Below, in pieces: positions 32,648 to 43,480 of a stretch of DNA of 64,000 nucleotides. The translations under genes and the position numbers were made by a program. Numbering within the stretch: position 1 is the first letter of the stretch; each line of letters starts with the position of its first letter. A model generated the notes under the pieces. The model did not search any database. It worked only from the letters and a program-made list of their open reading frames with translations, and was not told where the DNA came from. Source of the stretch: Fragilariopsis cylindrus CCMP1102 (taxonomy: Eukaryota > Bacillariophyta > Bacillariophyceae > Bacillariales > Bacillariaceae); NCBI GenBank assembly GCA_900095095.1, contig FMBT01000297.1:496001-560000 (forward strand). Direction: 5' to 3'.

Positions 32648-34784
32648 TTACATAGTGTACCATTCATTACAAATTTTTACATTATATTTTGTTTCCATTT
32701 CAATAATTTGTACATCAAATACATGTCGACTTATATTATATAATACATTATCAACACGCCTTAAATTAATTATTTGTTGTTTTGTATATTCTGTAAATAG
32801 TCCTGTTTCATTTTTGACATAAGACGAACCATGATGTTTAACACCATGTGAATGTTTTTCTTTACTATATCCAATATGAACTTTGGGTGCAACAAGCGAT
32901 GGCATTGTTTTACCTCTACGGCTATACATTTCTTCCAATTTTGGATCATGGTATAAATTCTTTAATTTAAACCTATTGTTAGTATCAAATAATGGTATGG
33001 AAATATTATTATTATTATTATTATTGGTATCATAATTTGAACAATCACAGGGTTCTGGGATATACTTCCCTTCTGCATAATCAATAAAAATAGCACAAAC
33101 CTTAAACCAAAACAAATAATAGACAGTTTTAGGTAAGAAAGAGTGGTAGGGAGGTCGAGTGGAGTTATCAGAAAGAGAATGACAGTTGTGAGAAATGTCA
33201 AGTACTATTACCTGCTATGCAACACAGACAGATGGGCAAATCAGGCAAGCCAGGTATAGACAAAAACAAATGATGGGATATTATATAAACTACCAAAACA
33301 GCGTACAGGACAGGATATGAAAGGACAAGAATAGCACAGTGTTGATTAACTCACAGTTTTTGTCATCCTTGATGTATCACCAATAATATTATACTTTTTT
33401 TTCAGATCATTGAATAAAATTTGATCAAGAATAGTATTATTGCTCTTGTTTTTATCATTATGATTATCATTATGATTATCATTTTCGTTCACGCTATCAT
33501 TACCATCGATGTCAATACCATCGATGTTGTCATTGTATTCATATGTATAATCTTTAGGTAGTATAATATTTATTGGTGGAAATTTTGTATATTTGGATTG
33601 TGAATTAATTGGATCATAACACTGATATTGATGTTTTGACATTGCTTCTATTCTTTTACTGTATTGTTTAAGATCAGTTGTATTGCTCATAAATTTATGA
33701 TAATTTTGTTTTAATCCATTATATTCATATGTATCATTCACTAAATTTGAATACGAATTTAACCAATCATCTAGTTTTGGCATTAAATGATCACGACTTA
33801 CTTTTTCCTTCTTATTATTAATCTTTATCATCTTTTGTCTCTTATGATCAATTGATTCTTTACAATGAAAATATTGTGATAATGTATGTGACATTGGTTC
33901 TCTTATTATAGTATATACACCTTTTGTTGCAAATGGACTATAATATTGTTCGGTTGTCCACATAACACATGTAAAATTATATACTACGGATGGAAACTTT
34001 CCTAACTTGAAATATTGTTGTAATTGACCAATGTATGCAGTTGCTGAATTACAAAACATTGATGGTGGTGGATTATCATTGTCATTACTATTATTATTAT
34101 CTGAACCTGCATTTGTACTATTATTTTTTATTATTGGTATAGTTGATAATAATAATGACTGTAATGTTTTATGAGCATATGCAGATCCTGATTTTGGTAT
34201 ATGACTAAAAAAATAGGTAAAATTAATATCCTTGGATGGTTTTTCCATACGATGTACTTTTTTATCAGTAACATCAACATCAATAGCAATATTAGTACCA
34301 GTACGCGTAATAGTGTTATTCTTTTCCGTCGACGTTATTACTGATATTGTTGAATCATCATTATTATTCTTCCATTTTGTTGTTTGGTTATTATTATTAT
34401 TATTGTTATTGTTATTGTTATTGTTATTGTCATTGTCATTGTCATTGTTATTGTTGTTCGTCGATGTCGTGATATTAATTCTTAGCAAGTTTGTTGGCAA
34501 TGTTGAAATTAGTTCATTTTCATTGTGTTTCAATACACTATCATAAGTCGTTGTCGTCGTCGTCGTCGTCGTCGTCGTTATCGAAAGATATACATTCCAA
34601 AGTGCAATAACCAACGCAATACATAGCAATAAATTCCAAAACTACTACGAGTAGTACACATCTTCGATTTTGATTTTGATTTTAACGACGACGACGACAA
34701 CGACGACGGCAGCAACTGTGGCTGCTGCGGCAGTGATGAAGATGATGACGTCGATGTTGCCATGTCATTATTTGACATATGCAA
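32648..34784 (-). CDS. Sulfotransferase-like type II membrane protein
   Basis: Sulfotransferases move sulphate from PAPS to sugars or proteins, generally in the Golgi. The 5'-phosphosulphate loop is FFSHIPKSGSAYAHKTL and the 3'-phosphate site is YTIIREPMSHTLSQYF; these place it in the membrane-bound sulfotransferase group. Exon 1 ends at 33355 (donor GTGAGT) and exon 2 is 32648..33100, joining MTKT to VCAIFIDYAEG. A transmembrane anchor, FWNLLLCIALVIALWNVYL, follows a Ser-rich cytosolic head starting at the ATG at 34784, but a one-base frame change near 34640 lies between them (a TTTT run that would read through as TTTTT). Long Asn/Asp and Thr tracts separate the anchor from the catalytic domain. 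Confidence 0.78.
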
Positions 34785-35027
34785 TGCTTCTGCTATGGAT
34801 GGTCGTTGGCTGACTATCTCTTATAGGCCGGTCGCATAAGACATAGATTCGATTCAATTTGATAATACTCAATACTCAATACTCAATACTCTAGCCTCGA
34901 GCTTCTACAGTAGCTTGCATTTGAATGATGAAAATAAGCGGAAGAATAAGATTGTAAAATTGTTTTACTGTGTATGTTTCGACGTGCTTTTGACCGAACA
35001 AAAAAAATCTTTGGGCCTTATCTGCTA

Positions 35028-35568
35028 CTACTGATGACCCTGACCCTCTTCCATCGTTAAGGGAATACCGGAAGGTGTCCACGGGGATAAGAGCGATAGA
35101 AATTTACCCAACATAAGCACGGAGAATGATTGATCTTCCGCTCGGCAAGTAAACAAATTATTTGAAATAAATAAATTGCTGGACCCCCCTTTTCGCGCGG
35201 TAAATATATTAGCAGCTGTAATAATAGATTAAAAACAACAATGATAATAGAAAAAATTTAGTACCGGGATGTTTGATCTGGGCCTGAGTAATATCTTCTT
35301 TTCTCTCATCATATTGGTGATTGTGGTAGTCATGATTGTCATAATCGCCGTAGTTATAATCGTCGTCATCGTCGTCATCATGGCTATCTTCACCATATGA
35401 TGATTGTTGTAGTGGCTTTCCATGAGAACCAACAAATCCTTGAATTACTTCTGTTATTTGAATGATTACTACCTTCTCTACCTCAATACGTTCCATATCC
35501 ATTTGCATGTTGCGTTCTTCACGCCTAACATCACGCTTAATTGTAGATAATCGTTCGAGTACATCCAT
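35028..35568 (-). CDS. Small acidic protein of unknown function
   Basis: I do not recognise this protein. Exons are 35265..35568 and 35028..35134 (donor GTACTA, acceptor GGAAG), giving 136 aa. The N-terminus is a charged helix (LERLSTIKRDVRREERNMQM) that looks coiled-coil-like. An Asp/Tyr/His-rich middle (HDDDDDDDYNYGDYDN) and a C-terminus with HPDQSFSVLMLGKFLSLLSP and GIPLTMEEGQGHQ follow. The intron is inferred from the splice consensus and the better composition of the joined product; reading through gives a hydrophobic tail instead. Confidence 0.5.
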
Positions 35569-36186
35569 TTTCTGTGCAACACTTACTGTAACGTTAGTTG
35601 TACCGTATTCCTACTAACTGTATCAATCCACTTTTTTTTTAACGAGGGAGAGCAGATGGAGAGAAAGCAAGCGCACTAATGAAACAGATAAGAAAGTTTA
35701 CTATACTGTTAAAAGAGGGAAGATAATTAAAAAAGATGAAGAAGTATTCATCAATTATGAAGAAATTGATTCTAATCATGCTGATGTTGTATATCCTTGT
35801 GGTGCATGTAAGGATACATAGTAATTAAATTTTCATTTATTATTCCTATTTCGTCCAATGGTAATTCCGTTACAGGACTATTTACTTGTAGCGTACCTGG
35901 GACCTAAATCAACAACATGGTAATGCGTATAAATATAAATTCTATAGTAATAGTAGAGTATTATCCTACAGTAGTGCTTATTTACCACCATGCGGGGTGT
36001 TTTGTGTGTGCAAATATGTGCAAGTGCAGATGATTAGGAACTCACAGTTGACCTTTGTTTGGGAATGATTGATTGGGTTGCTGTTAGGATAATGGGTTTC
36101 GAACATCAGGACCGATCTTCATGAGGAAATGAGTGCGTGTTGGTGTTGGTGTTGGTGTGAGAGAGTACTTTTATCCTGCTTCTTAT
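35569..36186. other. Intergenic spacer
   Basis: This 0.6 kb has no recognisable gene. It should contain the promoter of the minus-strand gene at 35028-35568 and the 3' end of the next. Confidence 0.5.
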
Positions 36187-37088
36187 TTACACACCACCAT
36201 TTCGAAAGAAATGTTGTGCTGCTGTTCCTGCATATCCACCTTGTACAGACCACAATGCATCTTGTACGGTCATTGGCACCGTATCAGTTTGATAGGAGGA
36301 ATCTACAACGAGTCCTCCATATTCATATTCTCTTGCAGGATAGTTCCAAAACTTCCATTTTGAATAGACCATACCCATTCTTGAGGAGTGAATGCCAACA
36401 ACCTTTGTATCAAAGGCAGAAGTATCGACCACTAATCCACCATTTCTGAAAAATTCAGTCATCAGTGATGGAAGATATCCATCACGAGCAGCCCAGAAAA
36501 ATTCTTGTGGTAGGAACGATACTACACCTCTTGTACTACTGGCTTCTTCCATCAACGATGATGATAAGAAATCAGTATATAATGGTGAGTCCACTGGAAC
36601 ATTAGGAACAACAGCAACACCATGCAGGATGGTAGAAATGACATAACACCTAACATCACGTTCAAGACATGGACTGCTGCCTTCACGGGTGCGACCTGTC
36701 GTCGTTGTAGTTCAATTTTTGCACGTAAATTTGCCACAATTTCTGCTGTACATCCACATTGTCACATATCGTAGCCTTGTAGAAAGTACACCAGCACCGA
36801 TACATTCCTTTTGTTGATGTAAAATATCATCCAGAAATGCGGATGCTTCTTCCAAACCACAACTTCAGAATTTGCACATGCCTCTGCACGATTCATTAAA
36901 TAAATATCATTATTAATATCGTCCGTCCAAACAGCTCCAACATTCAAAGCAGAAGGCGAAGAGGTAGAGCAAGTTGATGACGATCTAATTAACTGTGACG
37001 ATTTACTAGAGGAGAAGGCCACTGTATCGTCAACGATCGCCGATAGAAGGAAGAGAGATGAAAACGTTACAGATGATCGTAGTAGCAT
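36187..37088 (-). CDS. Plastid-type protein with FFRNGG repeats, frame-broken
   Basis: The function is unknown; the protein resembles a family I associate with diatom plastids. A signal peptide ends DDTVAF|SSS (ASAF-like). The visible order is LMNRAEACANSEV, EEASAFLDDILHQQKECIGA, ATICDNVDV, AEIVANLRAKIELQRRQ, a hydrophobic-rich segment, and a C-terminus with two related units, FFWAARDGYLPSLMTEFFRN and ALWSVQGGYAGTAAQHFFRN, each followed by GG. Four frame changes, near 36855, 36775, 36745 and 36625, each look like one missing base; amino-acid continuity is good on both sides. No splice sites explain them. It lies on the same strand as another plastid-type gene that shares its 5' flank sequence. 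Confidence 0.62.
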
Positions 37089-37437
37089 GGTGCTGATTTG
37101 TTCTTTGTTGAGGTTGTTAGGAGTTTAGAGTTTGAAATCGTTACAATGCTTATCTTCGGTGAAGTATGGTACTAGTATCGTAATGGGAATAATTTATGAC
37201 AGATTCTATTGCAAGAATCCATTTTCTTTTAACCTATTTGTATTTCTCTTTCCACAACCATCTGAACATCCTTTCTGTCTTTCTGTTCGTTGATTTCTCT
37301 ATTGAAGTAACGGAAATACACGAGGAATTTCGGTGTCTGCTGAACAGAGATGTCGCGTCAAGAGAGGAACGAAAGAACATGGAGAATAGAATAAACTTGA
37401 TGTCATCGTTATGGTCGCGACTGAGCTGATTGTGATT

Positions 37438-37610
37438 GGCTAAGCAACAAGAACAGAAGAGTACGATTCGACTACTTCGATTCAAATAATAATCTACTAG
37501 CAACATTTTTTGAAGATATTTTTTGCGCGAAATCTAAAAATAAAAAATAAAATAATGGTCTACATTACTCGAATTGTACGAATTATTAGCTCTAGTATCT
37601 ATTGGCCAAT
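37438..37610. repeat. Duplicated flanking segment, copy 1
   Basis: The segment contains AACAGAAGAGTACGATTCGA, CTACTTCGATTCAAATA, a T-rich AAGATATTTTTT block and ATTAGCTCTAGTATCTA followed by GCCAATAT. The same order occurs at about 38405-38575. It lies upstream of the plastid-type gene ending at 37088. Confidence 0.75.
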
Positions 37611-37880
37611 ATACTTCGAGTACATCCAACAACAAATGCTGTAACATTATTTTCCGGGGGGTCACAATCAATCGTATTGTTTTCTTTTTTTCTTAGTCTT
37701 TCTTTTTACATATTTCTTCGTTTTGCCGATAAACACATATACTGTACTGTATTGTAACAAGAAGTTGTTTGTTACAAGTCCTAATTTTTGTCTTTTTTGT
37801 TCATTAAGAATGCCACGTTCCCCTTACTTCGAAATGCAAAAACCGTCATTCATTTATTTATTATCATATTGTACTGTAGA

Positions 37881-38336
37881 TTATTTGTTACGAATGAATC
37901 GAGATATTCCAGCAGTCGTTGATCCCGCAAGCAGAATAATAATAACACCGTATTCATTGATGAAATCTTTGTTTTCAATTGTATTCCCAAAATATTGTAC
38001 GAGAAGAAATCCAAACGCCACAGTAAAAACACCCACAAATGATCCATCCTCAATTCTGGTATATGTTGTTGTTTCGTCTTTATCTTCCTCTTCTAATGGT
38101 AACTTGGCCATCATCATACCGGTAGTGAGGTCGTTGCTATCTTTATTATTTAATTTTCGTGTTGTCAAAATATGAAACGACGAATGCGTCGTAGTAGTCA
38201 TTTCATGGTAGCCTTTGGTCGGTGGTTGTAATGAAGATACACCACTACTACTTGTCCGAGTACACTGGAAGGCATCACAACAATAATGCCTACTAATGGC
38301 AACCAACGCCACTAATAATAAATTAATAATCTTCAT
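37881..38336 (-). CDS. Small plastid-type membrane protein of unknown function
   Basis: The 151-aa product starts at the ATG at 38336; the frame is open further upstream but lacks a better Met. A signal peptide (KIINLLLVALVAISRHYCC) ends DAF|QCT, an ASAF-like plastid motif, followed by a Ser/Thr-rich transit stretch. Two hydrophobic helices near the C-terminus are FVGVFTVAFGFLLVQYFGN and YGVIIILLAGSTTAGISRFI. No family is recognised. The frame is intact. Confidence 0.65.
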   Translation of the reverse strand: MKIINLLLVALVAISRHYCCDAFQCTRTSSSGVSSLQPPTKGYHEMTTTTHSSFHILTTRKLNNKDSNDLTTGMMMAKLPLEEEDKDETTTYTRIEDGSFVGVFTVAFGFLLVQYFGNTIENKDFINEYGVIIILLAGSTTAGISRFIRNK

Positions 38337-38404
38337 GGTAACTGTAAGGAGTTTGTAATGTGTAGTGTGTAGGGCGTACAGTACTGAGGGTTTAGATATC
38401 GATT

Positions 38405-38575
38405 GAAGAGAGAAAGAACAGAAGAGTACGACTCGACTACTTCGATTCAAATATTAATCTCCCAGACCATTTTTTAAGATATTTTTTCAGTACAGTACTG
38501 TAGTTAGTACACTCTCGATTTGTACTGTACAATTACGTATTAGCTCTAGTATCTACTGTATTGCCAATATGCCAT
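38405..38575. repeat. Duplicated flanking segment, copy 2
   Basis: This segment is similar in order and sequence to 37438-37610, including the shared GAACAGAAGAGTACGA, CTACTTCGATTCAAATA, AAGATATTTTTT and TATTAGCTCTAGTATCTA. It lies directly 5' of the minus-strand gene starting at 38336 and 5' of the plus-strand gene at 38712. Confidence 0.75.
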
Positions 38576-38711
38576 ACTAGTACGTTACACATAGATACAA
38601 AAGTTACATCCTCCTCCTAACATAGCTAGAGTAGTCGCCTTCCTCATTCTTCCATCAGATAGAATCCCATGCAATAGGGTATTGACTTTTTTTGAGAAAG
38701 AAGTAGAAAAG

Positions 38712-41057
38712 ATGGACCGTCGAAACCCGTCCCCTCCGTTAACATCAGGATCGATACTAGTAGATCTAACTTGTACAGATAGTAGTGAGGACGACGAGGA
38801 GAAGAAGGAATCGTCATTAATACCGGCAATTGATTTGACTTGTATGCTCGACGATAAAAATAGTAATGTCGATGGTATGGATGTCAGTAAAGATGAAAAT
38901 GGGAAACTACATCGAAAACGTCGTATTGCACAATCCGAACAATCGATTTCTTCGTCGTCATCGTCGTCATCATCGTCATCATCCTGGAAGAAATCCGCAA
39001 CTAGTAGCACGAGAAACGCCGCAAACAATCTTAAGACGACAGGGCTTCTTCCTGAAGATATTCTTGAAGTCAATAATGATAGCAATAACAAACATAAACA
39101 ACATCAACCTTGTTATTGGAGTTGCCCTAGATGTACATGTAACAATTCCATGGATTTTGAAAGATGCGATGCTTGCTTATATCATCGCTGTTCCTTGAAG
39201 AAACCTCCGCCGCTACAAGCGCCTGACCCAAACACAAGTAGAGCATTATTTGCCACTGCTACTGCTACTGCTACTGTGAGTCCCGACCGTACCTCAATAT
39301 CAGCATCATCTTCCACATCGTTCGATAGAAACAGTGATCTCCACCTGCCTAGTGGATTTGATTCTTCTTCTTCTTCCTCCTCCTCATCGTCGCCGTGCTA
39401 TAGAAGCAATACTGGCGTTTCTTTGCCTTCATCGAAAAAGAAGAACAATTGCATGAACGATACAGCACCTGATACTGGAGAAAAAAACGATAGCGACAAT
39501 GACGATGGCTATGATAGCTGGGGAAAAGGCAACTGGTGCTTTTTACTACCGAATAATGACAAGGACCATCCAAGTACTACTTCTGCTACAAGTATTAGCA
39601 GTAGTTCCAATGTAGTCAAAATGGGAAGTTCCACAAATGATGATGATGAGGAGAATAAAAAGCCTACACCAGATCTTCAAACTAGTAGAGGTAACAACAC
39701 AGCCGCCACTAACATTACGGTGGAAGCTGCCTATGGAGTGATGAAAGATGATGAACAAGAAGTAACACCAGATAATGAAGAAAACGACGATCGCGATTAT
39801 GACAACGACGATGACGACGATGAGGTCTATGATAGCTGGGGAATAGGGAACTGGTGCTTTTTATTACCGAATAAGAAGAACAAGTACCATCCAAGTACTA
39901 CTGCTACTATTATTAGCATTAATTCCAATGTAGTTAAATTGAAAATTTCCACGAATTATGATGACGAGGACAGTAAAAAGCCTACACCGGATCTTCTTCA
40001 AAGTAGTAGAAGCAACAACAATCCCACCACCGGCATTACGATGGACGCTATCGACAAAGTGATGAAAAATGATGAACAAGATGTAAAAGTTAAAAAGGAA
40101 GGTACAGCGATTGGTTTGACAACAAAAGAACGAGAGAAACGTAAACGTAATTTTGATATTTGGAAGACAGCTAACACAGACCCCGATGATGGACTTGGTC
40201 GTTACGTCTTTAAGAGGGGATGCGCAAAGGCATGTATTACTACAATTTTGGGCGGATCCGGAACTGAGCCTTGGCCTAAAGTGAAAACGCCCCAACAGCG
40301 TTTCTACAAAACCCGGCAATGGAAAATCCATTCATTGAACCCGGTGAATTCTATGTGGCAGGGAATGAAGGTTTCAATCCATTAGGCCCAAGGTTTCCAG
40401 GTGACACTGGATGTGTCATCACTTGTGCACTTAAGAAGAATCGACAACAGGAAGAGTTTCATTTGTTTGTTCAATGTGCATCTCAATCTCACAAACGTTT
40501 ATGGCATGGAAAGAATGCACGTGATGGTCGACTTTATGTCGTAAGTTATTCTTGTTGTTGCTGTACACATGAGGTGCTTTTCTTCGAACTAACATAACCT
40601 AATTTTTTATATGGCGTTCCTTCTTTGAATTGAGTTAGGGTGTGTACAAACGTCAGCCTGATGACGGTCCGTATTGTGACGAAGTTGTGTACTTTAATTC
40701 TGACCGTCTTCTACATTCTAACAAAATGTATTTGCGAAATTTTTTGCTGAAAAACCTGCTTATTCTGACCTACCATCCCTACCACCGGTTGAGAATGGTT
40801 CTGGCAAACGTGTACTATACTATCCTGATGCTACGAAGGAAAAAGCTTTGAAAGCATTCATCGATCAGATTGACGAAGATGGCACACCAGGTAGCAGCGG
40901 TACTGCAAAGTTTCACTTGAAAAGCGAACAGAAAAAAAGATACTGTATATGTATCAATGGCTTATTGAGACAAACTATGTATCGATTTACTCCTGTTGTT
41001 TTTGTTCGATATGATGAAGAGTTATATCGTTCCTTAAAGAATCTGGTTCAGCTATGA
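38712..41057 (+). CDS. RanBP2-type zinc-finger protein with internal repeat, frame-broken
   Basis: A RanBP2-type zinc finger (YWSCPRCTCNNSMDFERCDA, C-x2-C and C-x2-C) follows an acidic/Ser-rich N-terminus holding two VDLTCT/IDLTCM motifs, which resemble SUMO-interaction sequences. Two long internal repeats follow, each opening with YDSWGxGNWCFLLPN and continuing through a VVK segment and KKPTPDL. The C-terminal domain (TPQQRFYKTRQ, PLGPRFPGDTGCVITCALKK, FHLFVQCASQSHKRLWHGKN) is unrecognised but well composed. An intron of about 100 bp at about 40541-40638 joins RLYV to GVYKRQPDDGPY. Frame changes near 40318, 40742 and probably 40935 each look like one missing base; the latter two fall in a T6 and an A7 run. 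The exact C-terminus is therefore uncertain. Confidence 0.68.
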
Positions 41058-41152
41058 TTCGGAGCGGTCGAACCGGACGAGTATCACTCGAACCGGATGT
41101 CTTGCAACAATACTACTGAAGGAAACTACTAGGAACCTAATAGGAAGAAGGT

Positions 41153-41153
<1 letters not shown>

Positions 41154-41185
<32 letters not shown>
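41154..41185. repeat. (TA)n microsatellite
   Basis: Alternating TA for about 32 bases lies in the 3' flank of the zinc-finger gene. Confidence 0.9.
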
Positions 41186-41188
<3 letters not shown>

Positions 41189-41646
41189 AGTGCTATCAGA
41201 TATAACGACAATTATGGTGTAACCAGCGTCCATCTAGGACCTAAATTGTAAAATAAAATGTACCATTTGTTTTCTGTTATAGACAAGGCACTCGTTTGCC
41301 GAATCTTTTTCACCATCAATTAGTTTTTTTTTTTGCCACACTCGTTCGTCGTGAATTAATTCATGACGAACAATGAAAAAGGACCTGATGACACATATGT
41401 CTGATTTTGTCTAGAAAGAGATGAGCATCGACAGCACGAATGATAGCATTTACTACATGAAGACGATACTACAACTGAAACTGCAACTGCTTCAGCCGGA
41501 CTACTCTCCTTCCTTTTCAAAGAAGTTGAAGAAGATAAGCATCAACATAAAGAATATTAGCACTTACTACAGCATGTGAGTGACGCACTACTCTTCTTCC
41601 TTTTCGGCATTTCTGCTTGTGTTATCGTATTGGTATTATCGTCCTT

Positions 41647-41673
41647 CGTTTCGTTTCGTTTCGTTTCGTTTCG
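41647..41673. repeat. (GTTTC)n pentanucleotide repeat
   Basis: Five or so tandem GTTTC units lie in non-coding sequence. Confidence 0.85.
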
Positions 41674-41873
41674 AATGGAATGAATAGTAAGAACAATGCG
41701 ATTATCTCTTCGGTCAAAAAAGAAGTAGAAGAAGCGGCGATTTCTCTGGCATTTTCTCGCAATACCGCGGCGCAAAAATGCTAGCGCAAGTCTTGATTCT
41801 CAGCATGATTATTTACTTCCTCCAGTCAACGCAAACTACCTGATCGGCAGTGGCGGTGGCGGACGTAACAATT

Positions 41874-42047
41874 ATGGCGCCGATACAAACGACGACCAAC
41901 CCGAATCTGTTGATCTACTCGAATATATTTCGAAAGAACTTCGTCATTTTTTTGATGGCAGCAGTTGTTGGTTTAGCATTTGCGACAGCGCGAGATATCG
42001 CGTTAGTAAGTGATCAACTGCAGGATTTTAAAATGAATAGTAAATAA
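41874..42047 (+). CDS. Small single-helix membrane protein (57 aa)
   Basis: The ATG at 41874 gives 57 residues with one transmembrane helix (FVIFLMAAVVGLAFATARDI) flanked by a short N-terminus and a soluble tail. Size and layout resemble small respiratory-chain or membrane-complex subunits, but I cannot assign a family. It lies 99 bases from the end of the convergent MYND gene. Confidence 0.45.
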   Translation: MAPIQTTTNPNLLIYSNIFRKNFVIFLMAAVVGLAFATARDIALVSDQLQDFKMNSK

Positions 42048-42146
42048 TAAAATAGTAAGTAAAATAATATTATTAAACTACAAAAAAGAATAAGATAAAT
42101 ACATGAATGAAATAAAATAAGATAATATATTAAAAAAGATTATCTA

Positions 42147-43090
42147 TTATTTATCTTCTACTGACGTAGCGTAGGCGAACGATCCTACCCATAATGTTCC
42201 ATCTTCCCTTGCACAAGAGATAATCATCAGGATAGATTTTTTTACCATTGTGGGTAAGTTCTTCTACAGATCGTGTCAACCCTAATTTGTATCGTAACTT
42301 TTCTAATGAAGGGATTTCTTTATCACCACGAATTACTGCATCACGGATTTCTTTAGCATATGGCTTATGGTACTTATTCAAAATTTGCACTTGCTTACAT
42401 TCATTCCTGTGTTTGCGTTCCTTCCAATGTATAGTCTGACACCATTCACTACAATAACAATACAAGCTACACCCTTTACATTGTTGGAGTGTAAATGTGT
42501 TAGTATCTGTTTTCGAACAAATGACACATTCTCGTCCCACTAGACCTTTTAAGCCTTTGAATTGCTTTCTATCTGTCGAAAAGACACCGTATAGTTTTTG
42601 GTGGCGAATTCCCCCCAGTAAGAATGCAATGCACAATCGGCCTTCCCGATATAAAACTCCGAACACAAACTTATTGTAGAACAAACACTTCCACGAATTG
42701 CTCCTTCCAAATACCAAGGAAGAGCTAAATGTATACGTTTCTCGTCTGTGGTACTCATTATTATTACCCCCATAGAATGCATGCTATGTACGCACTATCT
42801 TCTGTGACGCCTCGTTTGAATAACTCCCATTGGTCTCCCTATTCATTATCAGTATCTGCATTGCTTGAACATACATGTCCGATTTTGGTAACTGATTGTC
42901 TAGTGCTAGCCCCTTTTCTTTTCTAACCCTAGCTGCTAGCGCCTTTTCTTCTGCCGTCTCTACTATTGCATCTTCGGATGAAAATGTTGTTGCAACTTCT
43001 GCCTGCTGCTGCTGCCGTAACTTCTGCTGTCGCTGCCTTGTTTTTAATATTGCGTTTTTTTTCCTGTCGCAATTTTTGTTTTCGTCCCAT
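42147..43090 (-). CDS. MYND zinc-finger protein, multiply frame-broken
   Basis: MYND fingers bind proline-rich partners. The finger is seen as CVIC, then LQQCKGCSLYCYCS, EWCQTIHW and HRNEC. The conserved tail KYHKPYAKEIRDAVIRGDKE, LEKLRYKLGLTRS and the final ARED-GTLWVGSFAYATSVED follow. The N-terminus starts GRKQKLRQEKKRNIKNKAAT at the ATG at 43090, and the middle contains ELFKRGVTEDSAYIACI and LALPWYLEGAIRGSV, a Sel1-like helical region. At least five frame changes separate these segments; unlike most genes here they include both missing-base and extra-base shifts, so real pseudogenisation is plausible. Related MYND/Sel1 genes occur as multicopy families in diatoms. Confidence 0.62.
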
Positions 43091-43480
43091 CGTTTCCTCG
43101 TTTTCTTCTTCCTGAGAGTAAGCCTGTGTATTATGCGTGTCTTTTAGTAGGTCAAAGTTGCATGGTACTAGCTGAATATCGGGTGTCCTCACAAGTCCTC
43201 TGTCGACGTAGTTGAGATGGCACTCTAATTTATTATTTATATTGTTTTCCTCTCAATTGCTTTGCTTTTACTATACGGTATGCAGTTTAAGGGGTTCGAC
43301 GCGCTTTTATCGCGTCATATTCCACACGATAGCCCCGTGCGCAGAACAACAAATAAATAACGATGTTCACTATGGAAGAAACAACACAACATATGCAATT
43401 GGATAATACTGTACAAGAATTACAAAACTTGTGAGCACAAGATAAATAAATAAATAATATAATTATTATTTATAATAACA
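43091..43480. other. Divergent spacer
   Basis: This 390-bp spacer lies between the MYND gene start and the plus-strand gene at 43481, and probably holds both promoters. No motif was assigned. Confidence 0.45.

Larger units (their letters stand above)
41058..41873. other. Intergenic spacer with microsatellites
   Basis: This spacer contains an alternating TA tract at about 41154-41185 and a (GTTTC)n tract near 41647-41673. No gene was recognised. Confidence 0.55.

Noticed and set aside
34560-34630. Sulfotransferase start at the TTG codon near 34629
   Set aside because: A TTG start is unlikely in a nuclear gene; an upstream ATG-led Ser-rich head joined through a one-base frame change gives a typical type II membrane protein.
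36650-36890. Intron inside the plastid-type gene at 36.2-37.1 kb
   Set aside because: The stretch encodes sensible sequence in shifted frames (EEASAFLDDILHQQKECIGA) and has no good donor/acceptor pair, so frame change fits better than splicing.
42896-43147. Plus-strand Cys/Phe-rich ORF
   Set aside because: It is the antisense of the basic, Ala-rich N-terminus of the MYND gene.
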